Shown here: positions 54,754 to 64,000 of the stretch, piece after piece
Layout: every line of letters starts with the position of its first letter
Position numbering within the stretch: the first letter of the stretch is position 1
Notes under the pieces: model-generated
What the model saw: the letters and a program-made list of their open reading frames with translations, nothing else
What the model was told of the DNA's origin: nothing
Databases searched by the model: none
Source of the DNA: Ruminococcus sp. Zagget11
GTDB lineage: Bacteria > Bacillota > Clostridia > Oscillospirales > Ruminococcaceae
DNA length: 64,000 nt
Direction of reading: 5' to 3'
Assembly (NCBI GenBank): GCA_001941135.1
Contig: MSHL01000024.1
Coordinates: 47,713-111,712 of the forward strand
Translations under genes and position numbers: made by a program

Positions 54754-55791
54754 ATGTCAGTAAAAGTTGCAATCAACGGTTTCGGTCGTATCGGTCGTCT
54801 CGCATTCAGACAGATGTTCGGTGCAGAGGGTTATGAGGTAGTTGCAATCAACGATCTTACCAAGCCCTCTATGCTTGCTCACCTGCTCAAGTATGATACC
54901 GCTCAGGGCGGTTATTGTGGCAAAGTCGGCGAACAGCTCCACACTGTAACTGCTGATGATGAGGCAGGTACTATCACAGTTGACGGCAAGACTCTTAAGA
55001 TTTATGCTATGGCTAAGGCTGCCGAGCTTCCTTGGGGTGAGATCGGCGTTGACGTTGTTCTTGAGTGCACAGGCTTCTATTGCTCTAAGGAGAAGTCACA
55101 GGCACATATCGATGCAGGCGCTAAGAAGGTTGTTATTTCCGCTCCTGCTGGCAGCGACCTCAAGACTATCGTTTACTCTGTAAATGAAAAGACCCTTACC
55201 GCTGATGATACCATCATTTCTGCTGCATCCTGCACCACTAACTGCCTTGCTCCTATGGCTAAGGCTCTCAATGATTATGCTCCTATTCAGAGCGGTATTA
55301 TGAGCACAATTCACGCTTACACCGGCGACCAGATGATTCTTGACGGTCCTCACAGAAAGGGTGACCTTAGAAGAGCAAGAGCAGGTGCTGCTAACATAGT
55401 TCCTAACTCTACAGGCGCTGCAAAGGCTATCGGTCTTGTTATTCCCGAACTTAACGGCAAGCTTATCGGTTCTGCACAGAGAGTTCCTGTTCCCACAGGT
55501 TCTACCACTATCCTTACCGCTGTTGTAAAGGGTGCTGACGTAACCAAGGAAGGTATCAACGCTGCTATGAAGGCTGCTGCTTCCGAGTCCTTTGGATACA
55601 ACGAGGATCCTATCGTTTCTTCCGATGTTATCGGTATGAGATTCGGTTCTCTCTTCGATGCTACTCAGACAATGGCTGCTAAGATTGCCGATGACCTCTA
55701 TGAGGTTCAGGTTGTTTCCTGGTACGATAACGAGAACTCTTACACATCTCAGATGGTAAGAACTATCAAGTATTTCGCTGAAATCAAGTAA
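54754..55791 (+). CDS. gapA: Glyceraldehyde-3-phosphate dehydrogenase, type I
   Basis: [50 protein letters not shown]. Confidence 0.97.
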   Translation: MSVKVAINGFGRIGRLAFRQMFGAEGYEVVAINDLTKPSMLAHLLKYDTAQGGYCGKVGEQLHTVTADDEAGTITVDGKTLKIYAMAKAAELPWGEIGVDVVLECTGFYCSKEKSQAHIDAGAKKVVISAPAGSDLKTIVYSVNEKTLTADDTIISAASCTTNCLAPMAKALNDYAPIQSGIMSTIHAYTGDQMILDGPHRKGDLRRARAGAANIVPNSTGAAKAIGLVIPELNGKLIGSAQRVPVPTGSTTILTAVVKGADVTKEGINAAMKAAASESFGYNEDPIVSSDVIGMRFGSLFDATQTMAAKIADDLYEVQVVSWYDNENSYTSQMVRTIKYFAEIK

Positions 55792-55812
55792 GTTATTGCG
55801 AATGTAAACCTT

Positions 55813-55846
55813 TGCCGCAGTTGTGTTACGCAGCTGCGGCTTTTTA
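55813..55846 (+). terminator. gapA terminator
   Basis: gccgcagttgtgttacgcagctgcggcttttt. Confidence 0.7.
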
Positions 55847-55986
55847 CCTATATTTAACTTGACAAATCTCAGCACATTATATATAATTATAGGTAAGAGG
55901 ACATAACACGACAAAATTCGCCTTTGCGCCGCGGTATAATATTGTCTGGTAATTTCAGCGCAAGCTTCTGTAAGGAATGATTTATA

Positions 55987-58095
55987 ATGAAAAGTTGCTA
56001 TGACAACCGTGAACTTAGCTGGCTTAAATTTAATGTGAGAGTATTGGAGGAAGCAACCGATCCCGGTGTGCCAACCTGCGAGAGATTACTATTTTCTTCT
56101 ATATATCAATCTAATCTCGATGAATTTTTCATGATAAGAGTTGGTTCGCTCTATGACAGGACGCTTGTCGATGACAATACACCGGAAAACAAAACCGGTA
56201 TGACACTGGCAGAGCAGCTTGTTGCTATCTATGATAAGGTCAAGGAGCTTACTCCGCTGAAGGATAATGCCTATTTTGATACAATGAAGGCACTGGCGGC
56301 ATCGGGAGTTGAACACGTAAGCTTTGATACCTTAGATGCGGAAAATCAAAACTACCTTAAGGTGTATTTCAATACGGAAATACGTCCGTTTATTTCCGCC
56401 CAGATTATCGATAAAAGACATCCTTTCCCATTTTTAAGGAATAAGGATATTTACGCTGTTGTCCATCTCGAATCTAAAAATTCCGTAAAGCTGGGAATAA
56501 TACCTGCAAATGGCTATTTCAAAGGCTGATAGTGCTTCCCGATAAGGAGAAGCTGCGGTTTATTCTTGCTGAGGACGTTATCCTGCACTATTGCAGCGAT
56601 GTTTTCACCAATTACAGAATACTTGATAAAGCGTTGATACGCATAACCCGTAATGCCGATATAAATATGGAGGAAGCGCTGTACGACCATGACGTTGATT
56701 TAAGAGATGTTATGGGGGAGCTTCTGAAAAAAAGAAAGAAGCTGTCGCCCGTCAGAATGGAGCTGTCAGGAAAGCTTGATGACAGTGCAATAAAATATCT
56801 TTGTGCCAACCTTGACCTTACAACAAATCAAATTATAGCTACAGAGGGTCCCCCTCGATATGGGATTTATATTCCCGCTTAGAAATCGTCTTGAGGAGAA
56901 CCACCCGGAGCTGTTTAATAAGCCTGTTTCACCACAGCGCCCCTCATCGGTTATTCACGGTGTACCCATGATAAGACAGATTTTGTCCCATGATATATTA
57001 CTTTCGTACCCTTACGAAAGCATACGCCCGTTTATTACTCTGCTAAATGAGGCGGCTAATGACCCAGATGTAGTTTCAATGAAAATAACCCTCTATAGGC
57101 TCGCATCAAACTCCAAGGTTGTGGAGGCGCTGATAAATGCTGCCGAAAATGGCAAGGATGTATTTGTACTGGTTGAGCTGAGGGCACGGTTTGACGAGGA
57201 AAACAACATTGAATGGTCAAAGCGACTTGAACGGGCGGGATGTAAGGTTATGTACGGTCCCGAAAGCCTCAAGGTTCACTCAAAGCTGTTGCTTATAACA
57301 CGGAAAAACGGCGAAAAGCTTGAATATATAACACAAATCGGAACGGGAAACTATAACGAAAAGACCTCGGAGCTGTACACGGATCTTTCCCTTATGACAG
57401 CAGATATGAACATAGGAGCAGAGGCAGGCACTGTCTTTAACGCTCTTTCAATCGGCAATCTTGTGGAAAATACCACCTACCTTATGGTAGCGCCGCTGTC
57501 GCTGCAGAATAAAATTATCAACCTTATTGATATGCAGATAGCGGAAGCTGCCTGCGGAAAGCCCGCATATATCGGACTAAAGCTAAATTCACTTACCGAT
57601 AAGGTACTAATCGATAAGCTTATCGAGGCTTCATGTGCCGGTGTCAGAATTGATATGGTAATCAGAGGAATATGCTGCCTTGTGGCAGGTGTTGAGGGTC
57701 AAACAGAAAACATTACCGTAAGGAGTATTGTGGGACGATATCTCGAACACTCAAGAATATATATATTCGGGGCAGGCGAGGACAGAAAGGTTTATATATC
57801 CTCTGCGGACTTCATGACGAGAAATACTCTGCGGAGAGTAGAGGTGGCAGCACCTATCAATTCACCCGAAATAAAAAAACGTGTGCTTGATATTTTCAGA
57901 ATACTTATGAGTGACAATACAAAGGCGAGAATCCAGCAGTCTGACGGTACATACCGCCGTGCAAGACCGCAGTCGGAGCATGATGAACCTATCTGCGCGC
58001 AGGAGTATTTCATAGAAGAAGCACAAAAGAACGCGGAGAAATCGGCGCAAAAAAAAGCCACCGCAGTAAAGGTCAGGATAAGACAGGTAAAGTAA
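55987..58095 (+). pseudogene. ppk1: Polyphosphate kinase 1, split by two frameshifts (ORFs 55987-56529, 56532-56882, 56860-58095)
   Basis: NRELSWLKFNVRVLEEA; SIYQSNLDEFFMIRVG; RLIVLPD continuation; GPLDM; HSKLLLITRKNGEKLEYITQIGTGNYNEKT; contiguous homology through all three ORFs. Confidence 0.93.
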
Positions 58096-58145
58096 GTATA
58101 TGGAAAAGAATTTTTGACTTTTTTCATAGGTCGGATAAGTAAACC

Positions 58146-58190
58146 GCATTTTAATGGTTACAGCCGTTAAAATGCGGTTTTTTCTGTGGA
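58146..58190 (+). terminator. ppk terminator
   Basis: ccgcattttaatggttacagccgttaaaatgcggtttttt. Confidence 0.75.
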
Positions 58191-58322
58191 AAAACTATAT
58201 TTTTTCTGTTTTGGTTGACAAGGGAAGTTTTTTGTGTTACACTTTAATAGTTATATATGTTCTTATCCTTATATAGATTGAATATACATATTAACAAAAA
58301 AACTGAAAGAGGGACAATTGAA

Positions 58323-59981
58323 ATGGATAAAACTGAAATATTAACGGAAGAACAGTCTGAAAATCAATCCGAGGCGGAAGCTAATGCCGAGGATGTAACC
58401 GATACAGAAATATCCGAGAAAACGGCTGAAAAAGAGGATATTGCCGAGAATGATACCAAGGCACAGGATAATGAGGTGTCGGAGGATGACTATTCCTTTG
58501 ACAGCGAAACCATGAGCCTTATTTCCTCCGCAATTGCACAGAAAAAGGAAAAAGCGGAGGAGGAACGCAAGGAGCAGCGCAGGAAAAAACTAAGGATAAT
58601 TGCCATATCCTCCGGGGCTGTCATTATTGTGCTTCTCGCAATTTATATCGGCGGATGGGCAGCCACTATGGGAGGATTTCTTCCAAATACATATATTAAC
58701 GGTATTTATGTGGGCAAAATGTCAATAGACGAGGCTTGTACGGCACTGGAGGATGAGTGCAGCTCGGTTAATATTACTGTTACGGGGCGAAACGGCTTTG
58801 AGCAGGTTATTACCGCACAGGAGTTCGATTATTCCTATGATGTGCGGAGAGAGGTTCAGGAGCTTTTCAGAAACGTCAATCATGCCGCGTGGATAGCGTC
58901 ATATTTTTCCGATACCTTCTATGAAACCGAAGCTGTACCCACATACAGCGAGGACAAGCTAAAGTCACTGCTGAAAACTGTTTCATGGGGCTCGGTTGAA
59001 ACGGAGGACGCACAGCTTATCCACGGAGACAGCGGTTATTATATAAGCGATGAGGTTTACGGAGATAAAGCCGATTCCGATAAAGCGGTGGAATATGTAC
59101 TTTCCCAGGTAAAGCAAGGAAATTTCGATATAGATTTGGAGGCAGGGGAGTGCTACAGTGAGCCGCAGGTTGTTGCGGCGGACTTGACCGAAAGGCTTGA
59201 ACTCCTTAATACACAGTTTAATTACGTTATCACCATAGATTTTGATTATACCAAGGAGGTTCTTTCCGGTTCGAGGGTTTACGAGTGGATGACCGATGGG
59301 GGAGAGCTTGACAAATCACAGGTGGAGGATTATGTAGGCTATTTGGCGGATAAGTATGATACCTTTATGACCGTGCGTAAATTCAATACCACAAACAGAG
59401 GCACTATTACCATTAACCAAGGAAGATATTCCACAGGTCAATACGGCTGGTGGATGGATCAGGAAAAGACAGTGAATAAGCTGCTGGAATGTATAGAAGA
59501 AGGGAAGTCTACGGATATTGAACCTGAGTATGTGGTTCTGGACACAGGCTATACATACAAGGGCTTTGAATCAGCACGTTTCGCTGATGGAGATATAGGA
59601 AATACATATATAGAGGTTGACCTGTCCGCACAGCATATGTGGTATTATGAGGATGGGGAAATAAAGTTTGAAACGGATCAAATTGTTTCGGGAAAAGCAA
59701 GCGATCCAAAGAGGAAGACTCCTGAGGGCATTTACAGCGTTTACACAAAGGAAACAGGCTATACAATGGTTGCCGCTGACGGTTCATATACATCATACTG
59801 CAGCTATTTTATGCGAATTAGCTTTGAGGGAATAGGCTTTCACGATTTAAGCCGTTCCGCATACGGCGGAAATATCTATCTCACCAACGGTTCACACGGC
59901 TGCATAAATATGAAATACGATGAGGTAAAGCAGCTTTATGAAATGGTTGAAAGAGGTACGCCTGTTATACTATATTATTGA
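58323..59981 (+). CDS. L,D-transpeptidase (YkuD) with PG-binding-4 domain, membrane-anchored
   Basis: Acidic N-term and TM; YIEVDLSAQHMWYYEDGEI; GFHDLSRSAYGGNIYLTNGSHGCINMKYDEVKQLYE (HXn-SHGCIN catalytic motif). Confidence 0.92.
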   Translation: MDKTEILTEEQSENQSEAEANAEDVTDTEISEKTAEKEDIAENDTKAQDNEVSEDDYSFDSETMSLISSAIAQKKEKAEEERKEQRRKKLRIIAISSGAVIIVLLAIYIGGWAATMGGFLPNTYINGIYVGKMSIDEACTALEDECSSVNITVTGRNGFEQVITAQEFDYSYDVRREVQELFRNVNHAAWIASYFSDTFYETEAVPTYSEDKLKSLLKTVSWGSVETEDAQLIHGDSGYYISDEVYGDKADSDKAVEYVLSQVKQGNFDIDLEAGECYSEPQVVAADLTERLELLNTQFNYVITIDFDYTKEVLSGSRVYEWMTDGGELDKSQVEDYVGYLADKYDTFMTVRKFNTTNRGTITINQGRYSTGQYGWWMDQEKTVNKLLECIEEGKSTDIEPEYVVLDTGYTYKGFESARFADGDIGNTYIEVDLSAQHMWYYEDGEIKFETDQIVSGKASDPKRKTPEGIYSVYTKETGYTMVAADGSYTSYCSYFMRISFEGIGFHDLSRSAYGGNIYLTNGSHGCINMKYDEVKQLYEMVERGTPVILYY

Positions 59982-60281
59982 ACATCATAATATTTAATTT
60001 GCAATTATTCAAACCAAAACACAAATAAATCAAACAAAAACACGGTTTTTCGCCTATTCAAAAGTAAATTTAGTTTGAATTGTGGGTTTAAATTTGAATA
60101 ATTAGCGGACAAATAAAGGACAGAAAAATGAAAAATAAAGGACAAAAAAACACACGCTACACACAGTAAATAAACGGTTTGAAAAGTTTGACCGTCATAA
60201 AAAAGGACAAACACAGCCGATTGAAAACACAACAGCCAGTAATTGACTGTTATAACCAAATTAAGAAAGGAAATTATTAAC

Positions 60282-60758
60282 ATGAAATATATTAACCAAA
60301 ACAACGATTTTTCGCACGAAATATTATTTTACAAGAACGTCAAAGACATGAACGAAGATATATTGACCCTATGTATGAAGTTTATGGATTTTGACAGCGG
60401 AGAATTAAAACCGACAAAAGACAGCTATGTTGAATTTTGCAATAAATGGCTTGCAATATCACAGGTTATTGATAGACTTGAATATATACAAGAACACCCT
60501 AATTACTATGTGTTTTTGATATATGACACAGGTATTAGATGTGTAACCGCTGACCTATACAGGGCAGATAAAACAATATCACAAGATATTGAATTTTTAC
60601 GCAATGAACAAGACTTTATTATGGAATTTAGAATTGACGCATTACACAGCAGTTTGCAACCGATATTAGATAACACATTCTTTGATGTTTTTGCAGAAAC
60701 TACAGGTATAGAGGGTGAAATACCGTTATTATGGGGTTTTGAAATTGTAACAGATTAA
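60282..60758 (+). CDS. Hypothetical protein in accessory segment
   Basis: 158-aa ORF with RBS aagaaagga upstream and strong terminator downstream. Confidence 0.6.
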   Translation: MKYINQNNDFSHEILFYKNVKDMNEDILTLCMKFMDFDSGELKPTKDSYVEFCNKWLAISQVIDRLEYIQEHPNYYVFLIYDTGIRCVTADLYRADKTISQDIEFLRNEQDFIMEFRIDALHSSLQPILDNTFFDVFAETTGIEGEIPLLWGFEIVTD

Positions 60759-60773
60759 AAGCACAAAGAAAAA

Positions 60774-60804
60774 AGGGTGTCGAAACTTTCGACACCCTTT
60801 TAAT
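60774..60804 (+). terminator. Terminator
   Basis: aaagggtgtcgaaactttcgacacccttttaat. Confidence 0.85.
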
Positions 60805-60969
60805 AGAAAAGGGTATAGCTGAAATGGTTATACCCTTATTTTTTACAAGTAGAATTTGAAAATAAAGGCATATTGCATAATGCAATTAACAATGAATTTT
60901 AATTTGCATAATGCACTTTTTAAATGAACATACCCCTATATATTATAATATAATAATTGAAATATAGGA

Positions 60970-61020
60970 TAATAATTGATATACTTGTAATTCAAGTAAT
61001 AATGTAAATAATTATAATAT
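60970..61020. repeat. Direct repeat copy 1 (51 bp, 85-bp period)
   Basis: taataattgatatacttgtaattcaagtaataatgtaaataattataatat. Confidence 0.9.
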
Positions 61021-61054
61021 TCTATATATAGGGTGTAATAATGTAAATATAGAG

Positions 61055-61105
61055 TAATAATTGATATACTTGTAATTCAAGTAATAATGTAAATAATTAT
61101 AATAT
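61055..61105. repeat. Direct repeat copy 2 (51 bp, identical to 60970-61020)
   Basis: Same 51-bp string; contains palindrome acttgTAATTcaagt. Confidence 0.9.
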
Positions 61106-61390
61106 GTTAATATAGGGTGTAATGTAAATATTTACAATAATATTCTATATATCATATTATTGTAATATTTAGATTATAATTCTATACACTAAAATTATAA
61201 TATTAACATATAAATAAAAATAGTTATACCACAAAATTTTGATTTTGTCAATAGTTTTTTAAAAATAATTGTAAATTTTTTATGAACAAAGTGCAGAATA
61301 TGTACAAGACAGCAGCAGAATACCGACTTTGATTGAAAACAATAATTGTAAACCGTAAAGGAGGTGGGGTGACTTTTCGGAACGTGACCT

Positions 61391-61552
61391 TAACCGCTGA
61401 CCGTATAAGGCAACATACACGCATTGTAACAGCTTGTAATGCAATAGGTAATATAAACACCCTACTAACAGCAACCACGCCATAGCACGCACGACAGAGG
61501 GCAACACAGACAACAGCAGGGGCAGAACATGGATAAGACATCAACTGCATAA
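61391..61552. repeat. 162-bp direct repeat, copy 1
   Basis: taaccgctgaccgtataaggcaacatacacgc...ggataagacatcaactgcataa; near-identical to 61852-62013. Confidence 0.92.
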
Positions 61553-61851
61553 CGTGTAAAGGCTACAGAATACCGACTTTGGTCTAAAAATGCCATAGTA
61601 CAATGGGAATTTTGACAGCGGAAAAGAAAAAAGGTAAAACTCGACAACATAAGCCTTGAAAAACACCGTTGTATTATGAGGAAAATTTGAAACCTATGCA
61701 TAGAACGTCAAATTAGAAAAGTTGTCAAAGAAGTAGCGTTGTATAAAACAAAGGGAATGGTCAAGGTAATATAAACACCCTACCGTCAACATAGGTGTTT
61801 GAATATGAACGTAGAGTTAAAGCAAAACATCAAAAACATAGCAATACACAT

Positions 61852-62013
61852 TAACCGCTGACCGTATAAGACAACAGACACGCATTGTAACAGCTTGTAA
61901 CGCAGTAGGTAATATAAACACCCTACTAACAGCAACCACGCCATAGCACGCACGACAGAGGGCAACACAGACAACAGCAGGGGCAGAACATGGATAAGAC
62001 ATCAACTGCATAA
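61852..62013. repeat. 162-bp direct repeat, copy 2
   Basis: Same length; only a few substitutions relative to 61391-61552. Confidence 0.92.
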
Positions 62014-62078
62014 AGGAGCTGGGGTCGGAATTTTCGACGTAACCTAACTAACAGCAACCACACCATAGCGATACACAT

Positions 62079-62129
62079 TAACCGCTCGCCATACAAGACA
62101 ACAGATACGCATTGTAACAGCTTGTAATT
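62079..62129. repeat. Partial third copy of the repeat (first ~51 bp), truncated
   Basis: taaccgctcgccatacaagacaacagatacgcattgtaacagcttgtaat. Confidence 0.8.
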
Positions 62130-62486
62130 AAGTGACCCCCTCACAAAAAGTTAGCACACCTGATTTGTAATAAAAGAACTTGAAAAAACAGTTTTGCACC
62201 CGTAATAATTTAATAACATAAACGCTAAATTATGGGGGTATAATACATTTTGGGAATAATTGTTGTTGCCTGAAAAGTGTTTAGGTGTTCATCATGCACA
62301 TAACGGAAAATGTAAAATTTTTATTAACAGCCGAAAAGGGCGAAAAAACGTTAGTAAAAAAGGTTGAAAACGATTGATAACAAAACGGTTTTGTGGTATA
62401 ATTGAGCTAATAGAAACCCTTTATTTTGTGCTTGTAAAGGGTCAATCATTATAAAAGCAACACCAATAAAAAGCGAGGTGAAAAGA

Positions 62487-62779
62487 GTGATAAAACTTGC
62501 AAGAGAAGAACGGGAAACAACTATTACATTTTTGGATTGTGACAATTTTGCAGATGTGTATAGTTGTGTACCAAGACACTTGAAAAATTGCAGGAGCTTG
62601 CAAAAAAATATCCTAATGATGTTAAACTTGTAGAGCAAGATAATTTTGGGGAAACATACAGACTACCCGAAAAGTGGGTTATAAACTTCAAGAAACCCGT
62701 TAATACATGGGATAGCTTGACAGATGAACAAAAGGAAAAAAGAAAAGCTATTGCAAAAGAAAATTTGAAAAGGTCTTAA
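62487..62779 (+). pseudogene. Small accessory protein split by frameshift in an A5 tract
   Basis: GTG-start frame IKLAREERETTITFLDCDNFADVYSCVPRHLK joins KLQELAKKYPNDVKLVEQDNFGETYRLPEKWVINFKKP if one A is added; RBS gaggtg upstream. Confidence 0.6.
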
Positions 62780-63169
62780 AGGGCGAAAAGGGCGAAAAAT
62801 CAAACACAATGCAACAATTTTCACAAAAATAATGATATAAGAATGAATTTATTTTTATGATTTTACGAGGTTTTAATTGATAATTATTTGCACATATTGC
62901 ACAACTATAACAGCGAAATTTGGTTAATTATGCACATATCATATGAACTATGCAAAATGACATATTTAATATTAAATAAGTGAAAACAACTATATCGAAA
63001 TAACAGCGAAAAAACGTGTAATTAAGTTAGAAAATAATAAGCAATTGTGAACTATATATTAACAATAAGTAAACAATCGAATCGTTCATTGACAAATAAA
63101 AACACTTGTGTTATTATTATAAGCGTGTAGTAGTGTTGTGTTTGAACGTCCTGTTAGGAGGTTGAAAAC

Positions 63170-63591
63170 ATGGCAACAATTAGAAAACGTAATGACTCGT
63201 ATCAAATCAGAGTTAGTACAGGTTATAACGCAAAAGGTAAACAAGTTGTAAGGTCTACAACATGGAAACCAAAGGAGGGAATGACTGAAAGACAAATCAA
63301 AAAAGAGTTAAACAAGCAGGCACAATTGTTTGAAGAACAATGCAAGCAGGGTGAAATTTGCAGTAGTGAAAAATTTCAAGTAATCGGTGAAATGTGGTTG
63401 AAAGACTACGCAAAAACGCATTTGAAAAAACTACATACAGTAATAATATTCAACTATCAAAAATTGTGTTTGCTGAACTGGGCAATTGTCGCATAAACAA
63501 AATTCAAGCCTATGACATACAAACGTTTATTGACTCTTTGAGTGAAGAGGGAGCTTATAAGAAAACGGGTAAACCCTATGCAACTTTGAAG
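63170..63591 (+). pseudogene. Tyrosine recombinase/integrase N-terminal part, frameshifted and truncated by IS insertion
   Basis: MATIRKRNDSYQIRVSTGYNAKGKQVVRSTTWKPKEG Arm-binding domain; core-binding region continues in the 63394 frame (YSNNIQLSKIVFAELGNCRINKIQAYDIQTFIDSL); sequence ends at the IS end. Confidence 0.8.
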
Positions 63592-64000
63592 TGCTCCCCT
63601 TTTGTTAGACAATGTGGTATAATATAAATATACCAATTAAAAGTCTAATGAAAGGGGATATTTTTATGCCTAAAGGAAAGCCAAACAAAAGGTATACACC
63701 AGAATTTAAAATCATGGTTGTAGAAACAATGCAAAAGGAAAAACTGAGCTACAAAGAAATAGAGAGAAGATTTGAATTGCCGCACAGACGAGCCGCCGAT
63801 TGGGAACGAATCTACCTTGAAGAAGGAAAAGAAGGACTCTATGTTGAAAGAAGAGGACGAAAGTCAACGGGACGCCCTCCAAAACTGAAGAAAGAGGTGG
63901 AGGAAGACCTCATCGCAGAAATGCAGCGACTTCGTGCGGAAAATGACTACCTAAAAAAATTGAATGCCTTGGTTGCCGAGAGGGTACGGCAAGAGAAAAA
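63592..64000 (+). mobile_element. IS3-family insertion sequence, left end (continues beyond window)
   Basis: Terminal TGCTCCCCTTTTGTTAGACA followed by an OrfA-like ORF. Confidence 0.75.
63666..64000 (+). CDS. IS3-family transposase OrfA (partial)
   Basis: MPKGKPNKRYTPEFKIMVVETMQKEKLSYKEIERRFELPHRRAADWERIYLEEGKEGLYVERRGRKSTGRPPK...AEMQRLRAENDYLKKLNALVAERVRQEK (HTH + leucine zipper); open at window end. Confidence 0.88.
   Translation, partial: MPKGKPNKRYTPEFKIMVVETMQKEKLSYKEIERRFELPHRRAADWERIYLEEGKEGLYVERRGRKSTGRPPKLKKEVEEDLIAEMQRLRAENDYLKKLNALVAERVRQEK

Noticed and set aside
60970-61105. Repeats considered as a CRISPR array
   Set aside because: Only two long AT-rich copies with a homologous (not unique) spacer; no cas genes nearby.
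61248-62144. Minus-strand ORFs MQLMSYPCSAPAVVCVALCRACYG... in the 162-bp repeats
   Set aside because: No RBS or recognisable family; they arise from the repeated DNA, and the plus-strand frame shows more coding-like substitutions.
1-64000. Defence islands, toxin-antitoxin pairs, retrons or biosynthetic gene clusters
   Set aside because: No reverse transcriptase, restriction, Cas, Abi, NRPS/PKS or clear TA signatures seen in the ORF track.

Overview
The window is mostly the conserved chromosome of a low-GC, Gram-positive anaerobe. The gene content (sporulation sigma factor SigG-like, lipoprotein GH5 cellulase, clostridial-type operons) suggests a Ruminococcus-like Oscillospiraceae/Clostridia genome, which is an inference. 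Clear landmarks are: a GH5 cellulase; a MacB/FtsX-type ABC transporter; ychF; a FecR-like/InlB-repeat surface protein; an mltG/5-FCL/DJ-1/DUF2156/tmk cluster; a SAM-I riboswitch with metK; glyQS; ung; a PyrR-attenuated pyrR-C-F-carA-carB-pyrK-pyrD operon followed by ruvX and tRNA-Ser(GGA); an ECF sigma/anti-sigma-like/VWA cluster; sigG; a pyrB carrying a PyrI-like zinc module; glgP; rpsF-ssb-rpsR with a likely S6:S18 leader; tmRNA and smpB; clpB; ispD-ispF; a sugar-phosphate transferase; a DivIVA-like protein; gapA; ppk; and an L,D-transpeptidase. From about 60.0 kb the sequence becomes an AT-rich accessory segment with 162-bp and 85-bp direct repeats, a broken tyrosine integrase and the left end of an IS3-family element. 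I found no convincing new defence or mobile system. The most distinctive observations are (i) about ten single-base frameshifts, nearly all in homopolymers, in otherwise well-conserved genes, so sequencing error must be excluded before any pseudogene or phase-variation claim; (ii) a TauE/SafE permease fused to a polyprenol/phytol-kinase-like domain and broken by two G7 tracts; (iii) a chimeric sigma-factor fragment; (iv) the complex repeat array at 61.3-62.1 kb; and (v) PyrB with only the zinc-binding part of PyrI. No searches or alignments were run. Family calls come from recognised motifs.
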